Source: Flexivirga oryzae (GTDB taxonomy: Bacteria > Actinomycetota > Actinomycetes > Actinomycetales > Dermatophilaceae). From it: 64,000 nucleotides of DNA. Every line of letters starts with the position of its first letter. Within the stretch, counting starts at the first letter, position 1. The translations under genes were made by a program, and so were the position numbers. Shown here one piece after another: positions 7,781-16,784 of this stretch. The stretch lies in the NCBI RefSeq assembly GCF_014190805.1, contig NZ_JACHVQ010000005.1, positions 124,001 to 188,000 on the forward strand, written 5' to 3'. The notes below the pieces were generated by a model. The model saw nothing but the letters and a program-made list of their open reading frames with translations, did no database searches and was not told the origin of the DNA.

Positions 7781-9149
7781 GATGCGACCTCGTGTGCGCT
7801 CGCGGCCTCGCGCAGGGCCGGGAGGCCGAGGTTCCCCCGCAGGGTCGAGGCGTCATACGACGTGCGGTAGACGCCCAGCTCCTGCAGCAGCGGAACCACC
7901 CGGTCGACGAACGGGTCGAGCCCGCCCGGAGTCAGGTGCGGCACCAGGATGAACCCGTCGCAGGCGTCGTTCTGCACGAAGTGGTTCAGTTCGGTCGCGA
8001 TGCTCAGTGGGGAGCCGATGAAGCTCTGCCGACCCGTCACCTCGATGACCAGTTCGCGGATGGACAGCTTCCCGGCGGACGCACGGTCTCGCCATTCCGC
8101 GGCGGTGGCGAGCACGTCCTCGTGTCGACGCACGCTCGCTCGCCCCTGGGCGAGGGTGTTCTCGCCCGGTGCCGGATCGATGTCGGGCAGAGGACCGTCG
8201 GGGTCGTACGCCGACAGGTCCCGGTTCCACAGCTGCTCCAGGACGTTGATGGCGGTCTGGCCGCTGACCTGCTGGCGTCGTATGACGTGTGCCAGCTCCT
8301 GTGCTTCGTGGTCGCTGTCGCCGACGACGAAAGTCGCGCCGGGGAGGATGAGCAGGTCGTCGTCGCCGCGTCCGTACTTCGGCAGGCGACGCTTGACGTC
8401 GGCGTAGAACTCCTGGCCCGCGTCAAAGGTGCTGTGCCTGCTGAAGATCGCGTCGGCCTGCGCCGCCGAGAACTCGCGACCTTCCTCGGAGTCGCCCGCC
8501 TGGAAGATGACCGGTCGGCCCTGCGGGGAGCGGGGCCGTTGAAGCGACCGGCGATGTCGAAGTGCCGATCGGAGTAGGTGTAGCTGCCCGCGGCGGGGTC
8601 GGTGATGAACCGGCCGGATGCGGGGTCCGTCGCCAGATCGTCGGCGGTCCACGAGTCCCACAGCTCCCGTGCGGCGGCGAGGAAGGATGACGCTCGCGTG
8701 TAGCGGTCCTGCTTGGCGAGGAAGCCACCGCGGCGGAAGTTCTCTCCGGTGAAGGCGTCCCACGACGTGACGACGTTCCATCCTGCGCGCCCGTCGGACA
8801 AGTGGTCCAGGCTCGCGAACTCCCGTGCCACCTCATAGGGTTCGTTGAAGGTCGAGTTGATCGTGCCGACGACCCCGAGGTGCTCGGTCACGGCCGCGAT
8901 CGCGGCCAGGATCGCGAACGTGTCGGGCCGGCCGACCACGTCGAGGTCGTAGATCCGGCCACGCTGTTCGCGCAACCTCAGACCCTCCGCGAGGAAGAGG
9001 AAGTCGAATCTGCCGCGTTCGGCACTCTGCGCGAACTGGCGGAACGATTCGAACTCGATGTGGCTGCCGGCCGCCGGATCGCTCCAGACGGTCGTGTTGT
9101 TGACACCGGGGAAGTGGGCGCCGAGATGAACCTGCTTGCGATTGCTCAT
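7777..9149 (-). pseudogene. LLM-class monooxygenase (NtaA/SnaA/DszA type), frameshifted
   Basis: The gene starts at ATG 9149 (MSNRKQVHLGAHFPGVNN) and reads through FLAEGLRLREQ, NPYE-like NEPYEVAREFASLDHLS and GWNVVTSWD up to DIAGRFNGP. The expected continuation PRSPQGRPVIFQAGDSEEG lies in the other frame and runs to the stop at 7777. The break is at a run of four C on the coding strand (8532-8535 here), where one more C would restore a full protein of about 457 aa. All else is conserved and the stop overlaps the next gene by ATGA. It is either a recent one-base loss or a sequencing error in a homopolymer. Family members are FMNH2-dependent and often desulfurise or oxidise sulfur and nitrogen heterocycles. 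Confidence 0.8.
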
Positions 9150-9168
9150 GATGTGTGGCTCCGTTCGT

Positions 9169-10347
9169 TCACGCGGCCGCGTAGCGATTTGCCGGTCGTG
9201 GGAGCCCGAAATGCTCCCGGAGGGTGGTGGTCGTGTAGCGCGGCCGGAACGCAGTGCGCCGTTGCAGGCTCGGCACCAGTTCCCGGGTGATGCGCTCCAG
9301 ATCCCGCCCCAGCACGCCGGGGCGCAGGCGGAAACCGTCCAGGCCGGCTGCGGACCACTCAAGGAGCAAATCGGCGAGGTCTTCGCTCGTGCCGACGAAC
9401 ACCGCTGCATCGCTTGCGAACTCAGCACCGGCGAGGTCGTCCAGGGAGTTCTTCCGCTCGGTGGCAGCAGCGGTGGACGCCTCGAGGAAGACCACCAGGT
9501 CGGCGAGAACGCGGACCTGTGACGCCTCACGCCCGGCCGCGGTCGTCTGCTGCCTGACCTGGGTTGCGATATCTGCCGCGTGCCGGGAGTCGCGTGGCGT
9601 CGTCAGTGCGAGGTCGGCGGCCGCCCCGGCGAGTGCGTAGCCGCGCTCGTCGTGTGCCAGCAGCACGACCGGTGGTTGCCCCTGCGGTGGCCGCGGAGTG
9701 ATCGAGGGGCCGCGGACGGAGAAGTTCGGGCTTTCGAAATCTATGTAGTGCAAGCGCTCCCGGTCGACGAAGCGACCGGTCGCGGTGTCCCGGATCTCGG
9801 CATCGTCCTCCCAGCTGTCCCAGAGTCGCCGTACGACCTCGACGTAGTCGCCGACCTCGCCGAATGCCTCGGCGACAGCGGCCTCGGATGAGCTGCCGTC
9901 CAGGACCGGTGCGGTCCGCCGCCCGATGTTGGCGAACTCGCGAGGGTCCCCGCTGGTCCGGACCCGGAGCCCGGCGCGGCCGGTGCTGACGTAGTCGAGT
10001 GTGGCGATCGACTTGGAGATGTGGAACGGCTCCGTGTGCGGCGCGATCGCGGTCGGCACCAGGCCGATCCGGTCTGTGACGGGTGCAACCCGCGCTGCGA
10101 TCAGCGCCGAGTCGAGGTTTCCGTGCACCACGTCGGGTGCTTCACCGTCGACGGCGCGGGTGGCCGCGAAACGGTCGTCGATGGAGACGAAGTCGAGCAA
10201 CCCGCGCTCGGCCTCCTGCACGAGACCCACCCAGTAGTCCGGACGGAAGAGTCGAGCCGGATCCGCGTCGGGCGTTCGCCAGGCGGCGGGATGCCAGCCC
10301 GCCCCGTCGAGAGCGACTGCGAGATGGATCGGATAGTCGTTGGACAT
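9169..10347 (-). CDS. LLM-class flavin-dependent monooxygenase
   Basis: A 392-aa enzyme of the long-form LLM family (NtaA/SnaA type), seen in LAVALDGAGWHPAAW, WVGLVQEAERGLLDFVSI and IATLDYVSTGRAGLRVRTS. It needs FMNH2 from a reductase. I choose ATG 10347; GTG 10356 and ATG 10353 are too close to the AAGG ribosome site. It is the first gene of the four-gene operon and stands 62 nt after a SAM-IV riboswitch, so expression should rise when SAM is low. The next gene follows after 19 bp. Confidence 0.85.
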   Translation of the reverse strand: MSNDYPIHLAVALDGAGWHPAAWRTPDADPARLFRPDYWVGLVQEAERGLLDFVSIDDRFAATRAVDGEAPDVVHGNLDSALIAARVAPVTDRIGLVPTAIAPHTEPFHISKSIATLDYVSTGRAGLRVRTSGDPREFANIGRRTAPVLDGSSSEAAVAEAFGEVGDYVEVVRRLWDSWEDDAEIRDTATGRFVDRERLHYIDFESPNFSVRGPSITPRPPQGQPPVVLLAHDERGYALAGAAADLALTTPRDSRHAADIATQVRQQTTAAGREASQVRVLADLVVFLEASTAAATERKNSLDDLAGAEFASDAAVFVGTSEDLADLLLEWSAAGLDGFRLRPGVLGRDLERITRELVPSLQRRTAFRPRYTTTTLREHFGLPRPANRYAAA

Positions 10348-10409
10348 CAGCATCACCTTCGTTTCAGATGCGGAGTCGCGAAGTGGTCTCTACCGAAGTC
10401 CGGCGGAGT

Positions 10410-10527
10410 GGACCGGGATTCGCGCTTGCGGCACCGGGCGGCGCCGCCAGGTCATCACCTGGAGCACCCCGCCGCGGTGGAGGGTTGCCGGACAGCCAGC
10501 CAGGGCTTGACGCTGTCTCTCGTGACC
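10410..10527 (-). ncRNA. SAM-IV riboswitch, leader of the monooxygenase operon
   Basis: Reading the minus strand from 10527, the RNA shows the SAM-IV core almost letter for letter: GGTCACGAG, CAGCGTCAAGCCCTGGC, GGCTGTCCGGCAACCCTCC, CCGCGGCGGGGTGC, TCCAGGTGATGACC, and the downstream GCAAGCGCG needed for the pseudoknot. SAM-IV binds S-adenosylmethionine and turns off sulfur-metabolism genes in actinobacteria. Compared with the copy on the other strand, the aptamer core is nearly identical while the tail differs. Confidence 0.88.
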
Positions 10528-10632
10528 TGCTGTGAGCCTAACGTGACCCGCGAGCTCTGTCTAATCCATAGCGGTTAAGTAGGATTTAAATCACGTTCGG
10601 ACCGGATGGGATTCGTCCTGTGTGGAGCTCGC

Positions 10633-11088
10633 TCAGCGAGGCAGCCAGGCGTCATCGGCGTTTGCGAACCGCCGGACCCGGGCCGGAAATCTGCCCGCGA
10701 GCAACTGCGCGAGGCTCACGGTGTCGAGGACGACGCGCATGCTGGAGCGCAGACTGACCCACAGCTCGGGCACATGCGTTGCGGTGCCTTCGTATTCGAG
10801 TTCGTGCGGCCGAACGCCGTGTACCTCGGCCAACGGTCCGTCGACGCTGCGAATGATCTCGCCGACGAAGATCTGCGTCGGATCTCGGGTGAGGGTGTAG
10901 CCGCCGGCGCAGCCGCGCTGTGTCTGGACGATACCGCTGCGGCGCAGCTGGCTCAGGATCGCCTCGACGAACTTGCGCGGCATGTCCTGGTCGGACACGA
11001 TCCGGTCGATCGTCATCAGCTGGGGGTAGGTGGCGGCAAGTTCGAGGGCGCTGCGGACCGCGTAGTCGCTGCGTGCGGTGATCTGCAC
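10633..11088 (-). CDS. Rrf2-family transcriptional regulator
   Basis: A 151-aa Rrf2 regulator. The N-terminus VQITARSDYAVRSALELA and the wing IVQTQRGCAGGYTLTRDP are diagnostic. It has only one cysteine in the region where IscR-type members hold three, so an Fe-S cluster is unlikely. CymR-like control of sulfur or cysteine genes fits better. GTG 11088 is chosen because GAGGAGGTGAC stands 5 nt upstream and Rrf2 proteins start right at this motif. It lies between the two SAM-IV-led operons, which makes it their probable second-level regulator (inference from position). Confidence 0.85.
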   Translation of the reverse strand: MQITARSDYAVRSALELAATYPQLMTIDRIVSDQDMPRKFVEAILSQLRRSGIVQTQRGCAGGYTLTRDPTQIFVGEIIRSVDGPLAEVHGVRPHELEYEGTATHVPELWVSLRSSMRVVLDTVSLAQLLAGRFPARVRRFANADDAWLPR

Positions 11089-11188
11089 CGACGTCACCTC
11101 CTCGGCTCGTTTGGCCCCCACGATAACCGGCGTCGTTCCGTGTGGTCGGGCGCTATATCCCATCAGATGGATAGAGGATCACCAAAAG

Positions 11189-11217
11189 TTGCCTTAATAA
11201 AAATGAGAAGTTATGTT
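11189..11217 (+). promoter_or_regulatory. Probable promoter of the SAM-IV/ABC transporter operon
   Basis: TTGCCT (11189-11194), a 17-bp spacer and TATGTT (11212-11217) place the start of transcription near 11224, at the first base of the riboswitch. The surrounding 60 bp are unusually AT-rich for this genome. Confidence 0.55.
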
Positions 11218-11225
11218 TCTGCTCA

Positions 11226-11342
11226 GGTGATGAGCGGCAGCGTCAAGCCCTGGCTGGCTGTCCGGCAACCCTCCATCCGCGGCGGGGTGCTCCAGGTGAC
11301 CACCCGATGGGACTGCGGCCCGCGGCTCCCATAAGCGCGACG
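11226..11342 (+). ncRNA. SAM-IV riboswitch, leader of the ABC transporter operon
   Basis: The SAM-IV aptamer is plain: GGTGATGAG, CAGCGTCAAGCCCTGGC, GGCTGTCCGGCAACCCTCC, CCGCGGCGGGGTGC, TCCAGGTGACCACC, then AAGCGCG for the pseudoknot. It shares over 50 nearly identical bases with the minus-strand copy at 10410-10527. About 95 nt separate it from the permease start. A small hairpin (GGAGC/GCTCC near 11361-11373) lies between them and could be part of the expression platform. Confidence 0.88.
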
Positions 11343-11438
11343 GTGCACGGCCGGGAACGGATGGGAGCTGCGGCTCCTCCGGTGTCCGGCGACCATCACG
11401 CGACACCCGAGAACGACGAGAGCGTGAGGAAATTCGGA

Positions 11439-12425
11439 ATGGCACAGGTCCTTGCCGACCAGTGGTTGGCACCTCCCGATGCGCAGCGAGCGGACGCCGC
11501 CGACCCGATTGCGGCAGACAGCCGGCTGGTGGCCAGACGTCGTCCCGGCCGGTGGGTGGTGGCGGTCGTAGCGATCGTCCTGTTCGCCATGCTGGTCAAC
11601 ACCGTGATCACCAACCCGCGTTTCGAGTGGGATGTTGTCGGTGACTACTTCACGAGTACGGCGATCCTGCGTGGGCTCGTGCTGACGCTCTGGCTCACCG
11701 GTGCGGTGATGGTCAGTGGGTACCTGCTGGGTATCGCCCTCGCCGCGCTCCGCCTGTCGGACAACCATGTATTACGCACCGCCTCCTTCGGGTTCGTCTG
11801 GTTCGTGCGTTCGGTCCCGCCCCTGGTCCAGTTGCTCTTCTGGTTCGAGATCGCGTCCCTCTACCCGCGACTGTCCTTCGGGATCCCCTTCGGCCCCGAA
11901 TTCGTCTCGTTCCAGACGGCCCACCTGTTCTCGGCGTTGGCCGCGGCATACGTCGCGCTGACGATCGACGCGGCGGCGTTCGCCTCCGAGATCGTGCGCG
12001 GTGGGCTGCTTTCGGTCGATGCCGGCCAGACCGAGGCAGCGCATTCGATCGGTCTGTCCAAGTGGCGCACTTTCCGCCGGGTCGTGCTGCCGCAGGCGAT
12101 GCCCTCCATCATTCCCGCGTCCGGGAACATGCTCATCGGAATGCTGAAGGCCACGTCGCTGGTGAGCGTGATCGCGGTGCAGGACCTACTCGGCACCACC
12201 GAGTTGATCTACAACGACAACTTCAAGGTGATTCCTCTCCTCCTCGTCGCAACGATTTGGTATCTCGTGCTGACCACGGTGCTGTCCATCGGTCAGTTCC
12301 TGCTCGAGCGACACTTCGCGCGCGGGAAGCGCGGTGCGACGGGCACTCGATCGTGGGGCCAGCACTGGCTGCAGTCCCTTCCTCTGCTGAGCTACCGGCG
12401 CACCGGCAAGGGAGCCTCGTCATGA
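11439..12425 (+). CDS. ABC transporter permease, polar amino-acid (HisM/GlnP) type
   Basis: A 328-aa inner-membrane permease with about five to six transmembrane segments (from VVAVVAIVLFAMLV onward). The EAA loop is seen in EAAHSIGLSKWRTFRRVVLPQA, the site that contacts the ATPase. ATG 11439 is chosen for GAGGA 8 nt upstream; the frame extends further up into the riboswitch region without similarity. It overlaps the ATPase gene by 4 nt. Control by SAM-IV suggests import of methionine, cystine or another sulfur compound; the substrate itself cannot be read from the sequence. Confidence 0.85.
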   Translation: MAQVLADQWLAPPDAQRADAADPIAADSRLVARRRPGRWVVAVVAIVLFAMLVNTVITNPRFEWDVVGDYFTSTAILRGLVLTLWLTGAVMVSGYLLGIALAALRLSDNHVLRTASFGFVWFVRSVPPLVQLLFWFEIASLYPRLSFGIPFGPEFVSFQTAHLFSALAAAYVALTIDAAAFASEIVRGGLLSVDAGQTEAAHSIGLSKWRTFRRVVLPQAMPSIIPASGNMLIGMLKATSLVSVIAVQDLLGTTELIYNDNFKVIPLLLVATIWYLVLTTVLSIGQFLLERHFARGKRGATGTRSWGQHWLQSLPLLSYRRTGKGASS

Positions 12426-13198
12426 CGACCACGACAACTCAGAGCGTGGATGTACGGATACGTAATCTGCACAAGGCATTCGGGGGCCGGGAGGTTCTCT
12501 CGGGCATCGACCTCGACATACCTGCCGGGAGCGTCACCGCGATCATCGGGCCGTCCGGATCGGGCAAGTCGACGTTGCTGCGGTGCATCAACCACCTCGA
12601 ACGCCCGGACGCCGGTTATGTGCAGGTCGGCGGCGAGATCATCGGCTACCGACCGGAGGGTGGCAAGCTGCGCGAACGCAGCTCGCGTGACGTGGCCCGG
12701 CAACGCGCATCCATCGGAATGGTCTTCCAGCAGTTCAACCTCTTCGGCCACCGGACGGCGGCCCAGAACATCGCCGAAGGCCAACTCGCGGCCGGCGTCG
12801 GATCGGCGGCCGCCCGTCGACGCTCGGCCGAGCTGCTCGCCCGTGTCGGCCTCGCCGGCCGCGAGGGTGCCTACCCGAGCGAGCTTTCCGGCGGACAGCA
12901 ACAGCGCGTGGCGATCGCGCGGGCGCTCGCTCGCGACCCACGGCTGATCCTGTTCGACGAACCGACCAGCGCACTGGACCCGGAACTCGTGGGCGAAGTG
13001 CTCGCTGTCGTGAAGCAGCTCGCGACCACGGGAATCACGATGGCAATCGTCACGCACGAGATCGGCTTCGCCCGTGAGGTCGCAGATCAACTTGTCTTCC
13101 TCGACGGGGGACAGATCGTGGCACAGGGTCCACCCACCGAAGTCCTGGACCACACAGACAACGAACGAGCCCGCGCCTTCCTCGCCGCGGTGCTCTGA
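12422..13198 (+). CDS. ABC transporter ATP-binding protein, amino-acid (GlnQ/TcyC) type
   Basis: A 258-aa ATPase with Walker A GPSGSGKST (about 45-53), Q-loop MVFQQFNLF, signature LSGGQQQR, Walker B LILFDEPTSALDP and switch His in VTHEIGF. The extra segment YRPEGGKLRERSSRDVARQ before the Q-loop is typical of the amino-acid uptake subfamily. ATG overlaps the permease stop (ATGA), and the substrate-binding protein follows 24 bp later, so this is a classic three-part importer. Confidence 0.92.
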   Translation: MTTTTTQSVDVRIRNLHKAFGGREVLSGIDLDIPAGSVTAIIGPSGSGKSTLLRCINHLERPDAGYVQVGGEIIGYRPEGGKLRERSSRDVARQRASIGMVFQQFNLFGHRTAAQNIAEGQLAAGVGSAAARRRSAELLARVGLAGREGAYPSELSGGQQQRVAIARALARDPRLILFDEPTSALDPELVGEVLAVVKQLATTGITMAIVTHEIGFAREVADQLVFLDGGQIVAQGPPTEVLDHTDNERARAFLAAVL

Positions 13199-13222
13199 CA
13201 GCACTCACCCACGGAGAACGAC

Positions 13223-14197
13223 ATGAACACGCACAGCAAGTACCGATCAGCAACCCGGGTCCGACGCGGGCTCAGCGCCTTTGCCGTTGTCGGCGTCACC
13301 GCGAGCCTCGCCGCGTGCGGCTCGTCCTCGAGCGGGGGATCGTCGCCGGCCACAGCAGCCGGTGGCGGCAAGGACGTCGCCGCCGCCGCGGACTACGCCG
13401 CCAAGATCACCGTCGATCCTGCTGCCCGGAAGTTGTTGCCCAAGGACGTCGTCAAGAGCGGAAAGCTGACCTTGGGGACCACCCAGGTCACCGGGACCTC
13501 CGGTCTCCCGCACGCCGGGATCGTCGATGGCAAGGAGGTCGGGCTGGATCTCGACATCCGCGCCGCACTCGCCAAGAAGCTCGGGATCACCTGGCAGGTC
13601 GAGACGGGCACCTTCCAGACGATCATCCCGGGTGTCCAGAGCGGCAAATACCAAGTCGGGCAAGGCAATTTCGGCGTGACCAAGGAGCGCGAGAAGGTCG
13701 TCGACTTCGCGACCTACCTGAACGACGGCCAAGCCTTCATCGGCAGCAAGAGCGTCAAGATCAACAAGGTGAAGACCCTGCTCGACGTGTGCGGTCTGAA
13801 GGTCGCCACCACCAGCGGCACGACCTTCCAGAAACTGCTGACCGACTTCGCGCCGCAGTGCGCCGCCGCTGGGAAGAAGCCGTACCAGGTCCAGTACTTC
13901 TCGGACACCGCGCCCATCTACCTCGGCCTGCAGAACGGCAAGGTGGACGTCTTCTTCGGACCCACCCTCAGCCAGAAGGTGGTCGTCCAGAAGATCCCGG
14001 GCACCAAGTACCTCGGCCAGGTCGCCCAGACACCCGTGGGCTTCGTGACGGCCCGCAAGTCGCCGATCGCGCCGGCAATCACGGCGGCCATCAACGACCT
14101 CATCAAGGACGGCACCTACGCCAAGATCTTCGCGAAGTGGAAGGTCGGCTCATCCGTCATCACCAAGTCACAGCTCAACCCCACACCAACGTTCTGA
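13223..14197 (+). CDS. Amino-acid-type ABC transporter substrate-binding lipoprotein
   Basis: A 324-aa lipoprotein. The signal peptide ends in the lipobox LAAC (Cys near residue 32), followed by a Ser/Gly-rich linker. The body follows the family-3 solute-binding fold: KLTLGTTQVTGTSGLPHAGI, DLDIRAALAKKLGI, YQVGQGNFGVTKEREKVVDFATY and LGLQNGKVDVFFG. Two further cysteines (CGLKVATT and PQCAAAG) may form a disulfide. GGAGAACG precedes the ATG. As the receptor of the SAM-IV-controlled importer it probably binds a sulfur-containing amino acid or sulfonate-like compound (inference). Confidence 0.88.
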   Translation: MNTHSKYRSATRVRRGLSAFAVVGVTASLAACGSSSSGGSSPATAAGGGKDVAAAADYAAKITVDPAARKLLPKDVVKSGKLTLGTTQVTGTSGLPHAGIVDGKEVGLDLDIRAALAKKLGITWQVETGTFQTIIPGVQSGKYQVGQGNFGVTKEREKVVDFATYLNDGQAFIGSKSVKINKVKTLLDVCGLKVATTSGTTFQKLLTDFAPQCAAAGKKPYQVQYFSDTAPIYLGLQNGKVDVFFGPTLSQKVVVQKIPGTKYLGQVAQTPVGFVTARKSPIAPAITAAINDLIKDGTYAKIFAKWKVGSSVITKSQLNPTPTF

Positions 14198-14216
14198 TCA
14201 CGGGAGGACACGGATC

Positions 14217-15065
14217 ATGACCACAGATCAACACGCCGGCAACGTGGACGCCGTTGACTACGAAAGTGATTGGCAGCGCTGGCACAAGGAGCGCGATGCG
14301 GCGCTGGCCAGCCCGCACGGCTTCCTCGCGGTGACAGCGCTGCACTTCCTCAACGCCGAGCCGACCCGGTTCCCCGTGGTCCCGGGAGTATGGGTCAGCG
14401 ACGCCCGTGGACTACGTGTCGAGATCGCCCCGGACGAGACGCTGGAGCTGGACGGGCAACCGCTGGTCGGCGAACACGACTTCGGCATCATCGCCGAACG
14501 TGACGGGGTGACCGTCAGCAGCGGGGACCTCGAGATCGAGGTCGCCAAGCGCGGCGGTTTCGACATTCTGCGGCCACGCGACCCGGCGAATCCGCGGCGT
14601 ACCTCGTTCCGGCGCACGCCGGCCTATCCGGCGGACCCGGCGTGGGTGCTGGACGGCTTCTTCTCCCCGTTCGTCGAGCCGCGCCCGACCACGGTCGGGG
14701 CCGCCGTCGAGGGCCTGGAGCACGTGTATGACGCGGTCGGCGAGGTCACCTTCGTCCACCGCGGCAGGGATCTGCGGCTGGTGGCTTTTCCCGGGCACAC
14801 CGAGCAGCAGCTGCAGGTGCTGTTCACCGACGAGACGGCCGGGGTGACCACTCATCCGGCAGTCCGGTCGCTGGTGCTGGATGTCACCGACGCCGGTGGA
14901 GCGGTCCGTCTCGACTTCAACCGGGCGGTCAACCTGCCGTGCGCCTATACGCCGTACGCAACCTGCCCGCTGGCGCCGCTGGAGAACAGGTTGCCCATCG
15001 CGGTCACCGCGGGTGAGCTGGATCCCTCGCTCGACGAGGCGCGAATCGAGCAGCTCGCCGGATGA
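14217..15065 (+). CDS. DUF1684-family protein
   Basis: A 282-aa protein of the DUF1684 family: YESDWQRWHKERDAALASPHGFLAVTALHFL at the start, RRTPAYPADPAWVLDGFF in the middle, and the conserved end DFNRAVNLPCAYTPYATCPLAP. The family has no settled function. The two invariant Cys-containing motifs near the end suggest a metal or substrate site. It is placed between a sulfur-compound importer and an LLM monooxygenase, whose start overlaps its stop by 4 nt, so it probably acts in the same catabolic route. Confidence 0.8.
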   Translation: MTTDQHAGNVDAVDYESDWQRWHKERDAALASPHGFLAVTALHFLNAEPTRFPVVPGVWVSDARGLRVEIAPDETLELDGQPLVGEHDFGIIAERDGVTVSSGDLEIEVAKRGGFDILRPRDPANPRRTSFRRTPAYPADPAWVLDGFFSPFVEPRPTTVGAAVEGLEHVYDAVGEVTFVHRGRDLRLVAFPGHTEQQLQVLFTDETAGVTTHPAVRSLVLDVTDAGGAVRLDFNRAVNLPCAYTPYATCPLAPLENRLPIAVTAGELDPSLDEARIEQLAG

Positions 15066-16174
15066 AGGTCATCGCCATCTCGCTGATCGTGCATGCGCCC
15101 GATCCGGTGACGGGAGAGCAGGTTTCGACGCATCAACGGTTCGCCCAGGTGGTTCGGGCCGCCGAGTTCTCCGAACTCATCGGCCTGGACGGCTTTGGTG
15201 TCGGCGAGCGGCACGAGCGACCGTTCATCTCCTCGGCACCGACCGTGGTGCTGTCGCACCTGGCGGCCCGTACCAAGCGGCTGCGACTGTTCACCGCGGT
15301 GACGACACTCAGCCTGCTCGACCCGGTCCGCGCCTACGAGGACTACGCGACGCTGGACCACCTGTCCGAAGGTCGGCTCGAGCTGATCATCGGCAAGGGG
15401 AACGGAAGTGCTCAACGGGACCTGTTCGCCGTCACCGAGGACGACCAGTGGGATCGCAATGCCGAGTCGTACGAGGTGTTCCGGTCACTCTGGCGGCAGG
15501 ACAAGGTCACGGCCGACACGCGTTTCCGGCCCGCGTTGCGCGACGCCGAGGTCTGGCCACGGCCCTTCCAGCAGCCCGTCCGGGTGTGGCACGGGAGTGC
15601 GACGAGTCGGGCATCGGTCGATCTGGCGGCACGGTACGGCGAGCCGCTCTTCTCGGCGAACGTCACCAACCCGATCGAGCCGTATGCCGAACTCATCGAT
15701 CACTACCGTGAACGGTGGGCCCACTACGGCCACGATCCGGCGGCGCTCACCGTGGTCGCGGGCAGTGCCGGGCTGTCGGTCTCGTCGACCTCCCAACGGG
15801 CACGCAGCAGATTCGCGCCGGCGTTCGCCGGGTACCTCGCCGCGCAACGCCGGTTGGGGGTCGAGCCCGTCTTCGCCACGATCGACGACTACATCGAGCG
15901 GAGCTCGGCGTTGATCGGTAGCCCGGCTCAGGTGCTGGACAAGATCCAGCGCTACCACGAACGGTTCGGGCACACGGTCCTGCACGTCGGCGCCGATGCA
16001 CAGGGCATCTCCGAGGCCGCGCACCGCGAGAGCCTCGAGCTGTTCGCGGAAGCGGTTCTTCCGGCGCTGCGGACCGACATACCGGATCCTCCGGTGTGGG
16101 GTCCCGGGGAGCTCGTCGACGACGGCATCAGGGGTGGCGCGCCGGCGGGGGAGACGTTCCTCGCGACCGGCTGA
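15062..16174 (+). CDS. LLM-class flavin-dependent oxidoreductase
   Basis: A 370-aa luciferase-like monooxygenase: RFAQVVRAAEFSELIGLDGFGVGERHERPF has the typical active-site E-R/H-H region, and RAYEDYATLDHLSEGRLELIIGKGN is the conserved LDHLSxGR motif. It is the fourth LLM enzyme of this sulfur cluster and the last gene of the plus-strand operon. No flavin reductase lies beside it, so it may depend on the reductase made by the divergent operon. About 140 bp of gap to ohr follow. Confidence 0.85.
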   Translation: MKVIAISLIVHAPDPVTGEQVSTHQRFAQVVRAAEFSELIGLDGFGVGERHERPFISSAPTVVLSHLAARTKRLRLFTAVTTLSLLDPVRAYEDYATLDHLSEGRLELIIGKGNGSAQRDLFAVTEDDQWDRNAESYEVFRSLWRQDKVTADTRFRPALRDAEVWPRPFQQPVRVWHGSATSRASVDLAARYGEPLFSANVTNPIEPYAELIDHYRERWAHYGHDPAALTVVAGSAGLSVSSTSQRARSRFAPAFAGYLAAQRRLGVEPVFATIDDYIERSSALIGSPAQVLDKIQRYHERFGHTVLHVGADAQGISEAAHRESLELFAEAVLPALRTDIPDPPVWGPGELVDDGIRGGAPAGETFLATG

Positions 16175-16318
16175 TCGCCGTCCGGGGGCGAGCCGTGGGG
16201 GGAGCGGCTCGGCCCCGGCGGCACCGTCGTACTGTGAGGGTTACGTGACCGCTGTCGCCCAACGGGCCGACGCGGTCGCCAGCACCCTTGCGATCCCGAA
16301 TCGAGAAAGGCAACCACG

Positions 16319-16744
16319 ATGACCGACACAATCACCGACGCTCTCTACACCTCGGAGGCCACGTCGAAGGGCGGCCGCGAAGGCACGGTCAAGAGTTCGG
16401 ACGGCGTCATCGACCTGCCGCTCGGCAAGCCGGGCAGCCAGGCGAACCCGAAGGCCAACCCCGAGACCCTGTTCGCCGCCGGCTACTCGGCGTGCTTCGG
16501 TGGGGCGCTCGCCGTCGTGGCCGGCAAGGAGGGCCTCGACGTCAGCGAGTCGACCGTGACGGCCGACGTGACACTGGGCACCAACGACGGCGGCTTCCTC
16601 ATCGCGGCGAAGCTGACCGCGAAGATCCCGGGAGTCGACGCCGCCAAGGCACAGGAGCTTGCCGACGCCGCCCACCAGGTCTGCCCCTACTCCAAGGCGA
16701 CCCGCGGCAACATCGACGTCACCATCGTCGGCGAGCCCGCCTGA
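16319..16744 (+). CDS. ohr: Organic hydroperoxide resistance protein (Ohr/OsmC family)
   Basis: A 141-aa Ohr-type thiol peroxidase. The two redox cysteines sit in GYSACFGGAL (about residue 60) and HQVCPYSKA (about residue 122), and the N-terminal ALYTSEATSKGGREG and LPLGKPG are typical of Ohr rather than general OsmC. It reduces fatty-acid and other organic hydroperoxides using lipoyl thiols. It is monocistronic and ends in a large hairpin. No OhrR regulator is adjacent. Confidence 0.9.
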   Translation: MTDTITDALYTSEATSKGGREGTVKSSDGVIDLPLGKPGSQANPKANPETLFAAGYSACFGGALAVVAGKEGLDVSESTVTADVTLGTNDGGFLIAAKLTAKIPGVDAAKAQELADAAHQVCPYSKATRGNIDVTIVGEPA

Positions 16745-16784
16745 CGGCTCTCCCGGTCGGGTCCCCGGACCCGCTGCCTCACTG

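Noticed and set aside
11226..11342. SAM-I (S-box) or SAM-II riboswitch
   Set aside because: The GTCAAGCCC...CCGGCAACC...GGGGTGC core with the downstream AAGCGCG is the SAM-IV arrangement; the S-box layout is absent.
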